Position numbers and translations under genes: made by a program. DNA of 8,876 nt from the NCBI GenBank assembly GCA_964424455.1, contig CAYRJA010000116.1:1-8876 (forward strand), in the 5' to 3' direction. Below the pieces are notes generated by a model, which saw only the letters and a program-made list of their open reading frames with translations, made no database searches and was not told the DNA's origin. Of the stretch, positions 6,351 through 8,876 are shown one piece after another (positions within the stretch are counted from its first letter, which is position 1; every line of letters starts with the position of its first letter). Source of the DNA: CAYRJA01 sp964424455 (GTDB taxonomy: Bacteria > Bacteroidota > Bacteroidia > Chitinophagales > UBA10324).

Positions 6351-6911
6351 TTATTCTACTACGAATGTGCCGTGCATGCTCATCCAGTGTCCGGGGTAAG
6401 TACATACAAATTCATACTGACCGGCAGGTGGTGCAGGGAAAGTAATTACTTCTGATTCTCCGGGTTTTAATACTTTACTGGTAACAAGTACATCAGCAGA
6501 ACCGGGTTCAACATAACTGTTATCCAAACCTGCTTTTATTCCCGCAGTGGCAACTGCCTCTCTTTTGCCGCTATACACGATTACAAAATTGTGTTGCATT
6601 GCGTCACCTACTCCTTTATTTTTGAAAGTGATTTTAACAGTAGTACCTGCCTTTGCATGAATATCCGGAAGACTGTATTTCATGTCAGTCATAGTAGCGC
6701 CTACTGCATCTAAAGCGATTTCAGTTACAGGTGCATTCGGATCAATTTTAGTAGCGTCGTAAGAAGGCGCCGTAGGTTCGGGTGCAGTAGTTACAGCAGC
6801 AGTGTCTGTAGTTGATTCCTGCTCCTGCTGACTTCCTCCACCACAAGAGGAAAGAAAAATAACAGAAATAACTAAAATAGAAAGATGAGAGAATCTAAGA
6901 ATTGTTTTCAT
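6351..6911 (-). CDS. Azurin-like type 1 copper lipoprotein
   Basis: A small blue-copper (cupredoxin) lipoprotein of 186 aa, probably a membrane-anchored electron carrier or redox partner outside the cytoplasm. An SPII signal occupies 1-22, with lipobox LSSC and lipidated C23, followed by GGG. A Thr/Ala/Pro/Glu-rich linker spans about 27-55. The cupredoxin domain fills the remainder, with copper ligands H107 (MQHNF), C170, H175 and axial M179 in VCTYPGHWMSMHG. The C-x4-H-x3-M spacing matches azurin. An ATG at 6947 would add 12 residues, but I chose 6911: it gives a normal signal peptide, and a perfect -7 box lies inside the extension (6926-6933). The gene is monocistronic with its own terminator. 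The electron-transfer partner is not evident; the neighbouring thioredoxin has a separate promoter. Confidence 0.9.
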   Translation of the reverse strand: MKTILRFSHLSILVISVIFLSSCGGGSQQEQESTTDTAAVTTAPEPTAPSYDATKIDPNAPVTEIALDAVGATMTDMKYSLPDIHAKAGTTVKITFKNKGVGDAMQHNFVIVYSGKREAVATAGIKAGLDNSYVEPGSADVLVTSKVLKPGESEVITFPAPPAGQYEFVCTYPGHWMSMHGTFVVE

Positions 6912-6925
6912 AATAATTTTTTTTG

Positions 6926-6933
6926 CAAAATTA
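6926..6933 (-). promoter_or_regulatory. -7 box of the azurin-like gene
   Basis: TAATTTTG on the minus strand is a perfect TAnnTTTG element whose downstream end is 14 nt from the ATG at 6911, implying a leader of about 10 nt. No TTTG-like -33 element is present at 19 bp. The box lies inside the frame that would be used if translation began at 6947, which argues for the downstream start. Confidence 0.5.
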
Positions 6934-7104
6934 ATTTTTCTTATCAATTGCGTGGGACTTTCTTAAAAAAACTTATATACAAATAACTGTCATTAATATT
7001 TTCCAATGTAAACATCGAAGATTATTAGTTTACAGCGCCTATAAGATACATTGCCAAGCACTATAGTTATTTAGCGATAGCTTTTACCTTTTTATATACA
7101 CAAT

Positions 7105-7148
7105 AATATAAAATTCAAAAGCATCCTGAAATGCAAGATGCTTTTGAA
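7105..7148 (-). terminator. Intrinsic terminator of the thioredoxin gene
   Basis: A perfect 12-bp inverted repeat (TTCAAAAGCATC at 7114-7125, GATGCTTTTGAA at 7137-7148) has an 11-nt loop. On the minus strand a T-rich stretch, TTTTATATTATT, follows the stem. It begins 20 nt after the thioredoxin stop codon. The plus-strand side lacks a U-tract. Confidence 0.75.
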
Positions 7149-7168
7149 AATAATAACTTCAGTAATTG

Positions 7169-7489
7169 CTATTGTAAGTGTGATTTCAGTTTTTCTTCCA
7201 ATACTGATTTTGGAACAACCCCCACTTGTTTGTCCACCAGCTTCCCTCCTTTGAAAAAAAGAATAGTTGGAATACTGCGGATACCAAAATCCATTGATAC
7301 TTGTGGATTGTCATCCACATTCAATTTGCCGATTACTGCTTTGCCTTCATATTCTTTTGAAAGCTCCTCCACTATTGGTCCCACCATTCTACATGGACCA
7401 CACCATTCAGCCCAAAAGTCAACCATTGCTACCTTCTCTGAATCTACTATTGTACTCTTAAAATTGTTGTCGTTAATTTCTAATGCCAT
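7169..7489 (-). CDS. trxA: Thioredoxin
   Basis: A complete 106-aa cytosolic thioredoxin, the standard length for a single-domain TrxA. It reduces protein disulfides and is itself reduced by thioredoxin reductase. The active site is WCGPC at 29-33 with C30 as the attacking and C33 as the resolving cysteine. The buried acid D24 (VDFWAEW), the cis-proline P74 (RSIPT) and the FFKGGKLVDKQVG segment, which ends in the conserved glycine, are all present. There is no signal peptide, so this is not a periplasmic thiol-disulfide protein. The gene stands alone between its own promoter and terminator. The leader from about 7532 is A-rich, as is usual for well-translated Bacteroidota genes. Confidence 0.96.
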   Translation of the reverse strand: MALEINDNNFKSTIVDSEKVAMVDFWAEWCGPCRMVGPIVEELSKEYEGKAVIGKLNVDDNPQVSMDFGIRSIPTILFFKGGKLVDKQVGVVPKSVLEEKLKSHLQ

Positions 7490-7536
7490 TTTGTAAATGT
7501 TTTATCAATTTGTTTAATTTGTATATCTGCCTTTGA

Positions 7537-7567
7537 CAAATATCAACACTTCAAACACATCATCAAA
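7537..7567 (-). promoter_or_regulatory. Promoter of the thioredoxin gene
   Basis: On the minus strand a perfect -33 TTTG (plus 7564-7567) lies exactly 19 bp from GATATTTG (plus 7537-7544), one base off the -7 consensus TAnnTTTG. The start site should be near 7532, giving a leader of about 40 nt. This is the best two-part match in the window. Confidence 0.65.
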
Positions 7568-7773
7568 CAAATAGTTCCGATTTTTTTTAACACCCTTTGG
7601 GATATAATTTTTTTTAGATATGCAATAGAATTATTTTGAATGTGTGTGTATTCAGAGGAATCTGGCTATACATAAGCAGGATATGTATTTATTAGTTGAA
7701 AAGACTAATAGCAGATTCAATTCAATTAAACCTTTCAGGATAACCACAGTCAGAGGATTTAATAATAAACACC

Positions 7774-7781
7774 TAATTTTA
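7774..7781 (+). promoter_or_regulatory. Weak candidate -7 box for the lipoprotein gene
   Basis: TAATTTTA differs from TAnnTTTG at the last base and ends 22 nt before the ATG at 7804. No -33 TTTG is present at the expected distance. Confidence 0.3.
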
Positions 7782-7803
7782 CCTACTAATAAAAACTACC
7801 GGG

Positions 7804-8745
7804 ATGAACAAGAAAATTTTAACTCTGCTATTTCTCAGCACAATTACAGTAGTATCATTCAACTCCTGTAAGAAAGACAAAAAAGAATCGCTGGATGCCA
7901 AGTTTAAACAATTTAATACTGACGCTAACAACTATAAAAGCGAATCAGACCAGGCGGACAACGACATCAATAACACACTCAAAGATATTCCGGGTATAAG
8001 TGGAGGGAGAGTGGAAGAAGGGTACTCCAGCCCTATGTGTGGTGTTACCATTGACTCTACAGAAATTGCACAGAAAACACTTATATTCAAATTTGACGGA
8101 GTAACTCCCTGCTTCAGTCCTTCGCGTACCCGCTCAGGACAGATTAAAGTTCAACTCACCGGTGGAAATTATTGGAAGGATAAAAACTCAGTACTGACCA
8201 TCACTTACATTGATTTTAAAGTTACCCGTCTTTATGATAACAAGTCAATTAAATTCAATGGTGTTAAAACATTAACCAACCTTGAAGGGAATGACTGGCT
8301 TGGATTTCTACTTGGAACCAAAAAACTCCGTTACAGAGACCGTGCTTTCAATATCAATGTAGCTTTTGACGATGGCTCCACCGCCATTTGGAATACTGCC
8401 CGTATTACAGAGTGGAGTTATACCCCGGCAGAAGTGAAAATTTCTTTTGCTGCATCCGGTGATACAACAGTTAACGGATTCAGTTCAGTTGATTCATGGG
8501 GTGTGAACCGCTACGGACAATCATTTACTACTTATTACAACACTCCCATTGTTTCCAATACTTATTGCGGACTTTGGAGATTTATTTCCGGTGAGTTGAT
8601 TCATAATGTGAACAATGCGGATTACACTTTAACTCTTGGTGTTGATCAAAATGGCAATCCCACTCCTTATGTTTGTGCTTACGGATTTAAAGTAGGTTGG
8701 GTAGGCGCCGGAGGAAAACAACAAAGTGTGGTATTGAGTTATTAA
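7804..8745 (+). CDS. Bacteroidota lipoprotein of unknown function
   Basis: A 313-aa protein I cannot assign to a characterised family. An SPII signal (1-21) ends in a lipobox with C22, immediately followed by KKDKKE; such a charged stretch after the cysteine is common in Bacteroidota lipoproteins and may act as a surface-export signal. Residues 29-60 are polar and probably helical, a likely stalk. From about 66 the sequence becomes rich in beta strands, aromatics and glycine (for example GQIKVQLTGGNYW, LTITYIDFKVTRLYDNKSIKFNG), suggesting a beta-sandwich ending in VVLSY. Four cysteines besides C22 (C79, C103, C255, C291) could form two disulfides, fitting an oxidising location. No catalytic motif is visible. 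Start chosen because ATG 7804 directly opens the signal peptide. The gene stands alone. Confidence 0.85.
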   Translation: MNKKILTLLFLSTITVVSFNSCKKDKKESLDAKFKQFNTDANNYKSESDQADNDINNTLKDIPGISGGRVEEGYSSPMCGVTIDSTEIAQKTLIFKFDGVTPCFSPSRTRSGQIKVQLTGGNYWKDKNSVLTITYIDFKVTRLYDNKSIKFNGVKTLTNLEGNDWLGFLLGTKKLRYRDRAFNINVAFDDGSTAIWNTARITEWSYTPAEVKISFAASGDTTVNGFSSVDSWGVNRYGQSFTTYYNTPIVSNTYCGLWRFISGELIHNVNNADYTLTLGVDQNGNPTPYVCAYGFKVGWVGAGGKQQSVVLSY

Positions 8746-8773
8746 AACAACAAGTTCAAAATTCCCCAATTCA

Positions 8774-8796
8774 GGCAGATTGTAAAATAATCTGCT
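8774..8796 (+). terminator. Stem-loop downstream of the lipoprotein gene, possible terminator
   Basis: GCAGATT (8775-8781) and AATCTGC (8789-8795) form a perfect 7-bp stem, extendable by G-U and U-A pairs at its ends and loop, 29 nt after the stop codon. No U-tract follows on the plus strand, so it may be a weak terminator or an RNA 3'-end stabiliser. The remaining sequence to 8876 shows no gene. Confidence 0.35.
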
Positions 8797-8876
8797 CCTA
8801 AAAACAAAACTGCTGTACAACTGTTATACCAATTATAAATCGTAGATAGTCTGAAAAGAAGACAGGTAAAATTCAT

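Larger units (their letters stand above)
7490..7803. other. Divergent intergenic region between trxA and the lipoprotein gene
   Basis: This 314-bp AT-rich stretch holds the thioredoxin promoter and leader on its left and a weak candidate -7 box for the lipoprotein gene on its right. Between roughly 7570 and 7770 I see no convincing gene, hairpin or repeat. A plus-strand open frame from 7644 runs into the lipoprotein gene out of frame, has no recognisable features and is judged spurious. Confidence 0.6.

Noticed and set aside
7131..7496. 121-residue open frame on the plus strand across the thioredoxin gene
   Set aside because: It is antisense to the unmistakable trxA coding sequence, begins inside the terminator hairpin and shows no domain-like pattern.
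7507..7522. Tandem AATTTGT repeats in the thioredoxin leader
   Set aside because: Two 7-base AT-rich copies in an AT-rich leader are expected by chance and do not suggest an operator.
7644..7871. 75-residue open frame upstream of and overlapping the lipoprotein gene
   Set aside because: It overlaps the lipoprotein signal peptide in another frame and has no recognisable motif, signal or coding bias.
1..8876. Defence system, mobile element, CRISPR array or RNA gene
   Set aside because: No transposase, integrase, terminal repeats, regularly spaced repeats or tRNA/rRNA-like sequences were seen on either strand.

Overview
The window looks like chromosomal DNA of a Bacteroidota member (Sphingobacteriales/Chitinophagales-like by general impression; the lineage below phylum is inference). 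The evidence is AT-rich DNA, start codons preceded by A-rich leaders without clear Shine-Dalgarno sequences, several copies of the Bacteroidota sigma factor -7 box (TAnnTTTG, twice with a -33 TTTG-like element at 19 bp), and two SPII lipoproteins, one with a CKKDKKE N-terminus typical of the phylum.

Layout from left to right. (1) 87-812 (+): SAM-dependent methyltransferase whose family-like N-terminus appears to continue upstream of the ATG, up to an in-frame stop. (2) 855-1292 (-): hotdog-fold acyl-CoA thioesterase of the MenI/YdiI type, convergent with the methyltransferase. (3) 1482-3230 (+): exported amidohydrolase fused to a C-terminal NTF2/SnoaL-like domain, divergent from the thioesterase. 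(4) 6115 down to 3274 (-): a tight three-gene nucleotide-sugar operon with gaps of 3 and 4 nt. Its order is a UDP-glucuronate decarboxylase-like SDR, a WbpD-type N-acetyltransferase and a TviB/WbpO-type UDP-HexNAc 6-dehydrogenase, and it has its own promoter. (5) 6351-6911 (-): azurin-like type 1 copper lipoprotein. (6) 7169-7489 (-): thioredoxin. Genes 5 and 6 are each followed, exactly 20 nt after the stop, by a long perfect stem-loop terminator. (7) 7804-8745 (+): lipoprotein of unknown function with four further cysteines.

The sugar operon is the only clear multi-gene system. It pairs a dehydrogenase expected to make UDP-HexNAc uronic acid with a decarboxylase whose close relatives act on UDP-glucuronate, plus an acetyltransferase whose known substrate is a 3-amino-UDP-GlcNAcA. 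The oxidase and aminotransferase that normally supply that amino sugar (WbpB, WbpE types) are absent, as are any glycosyltransferases. Either the missing steps lie elsewhere, or the cassette makes an unusual sugar such as a UDP-N-acetyl-xylosamine-type product. The remaining genes are single transcription units of housekeeping or envelope type. I see no mobile element, CRISPR array, tRNA or rRNA.
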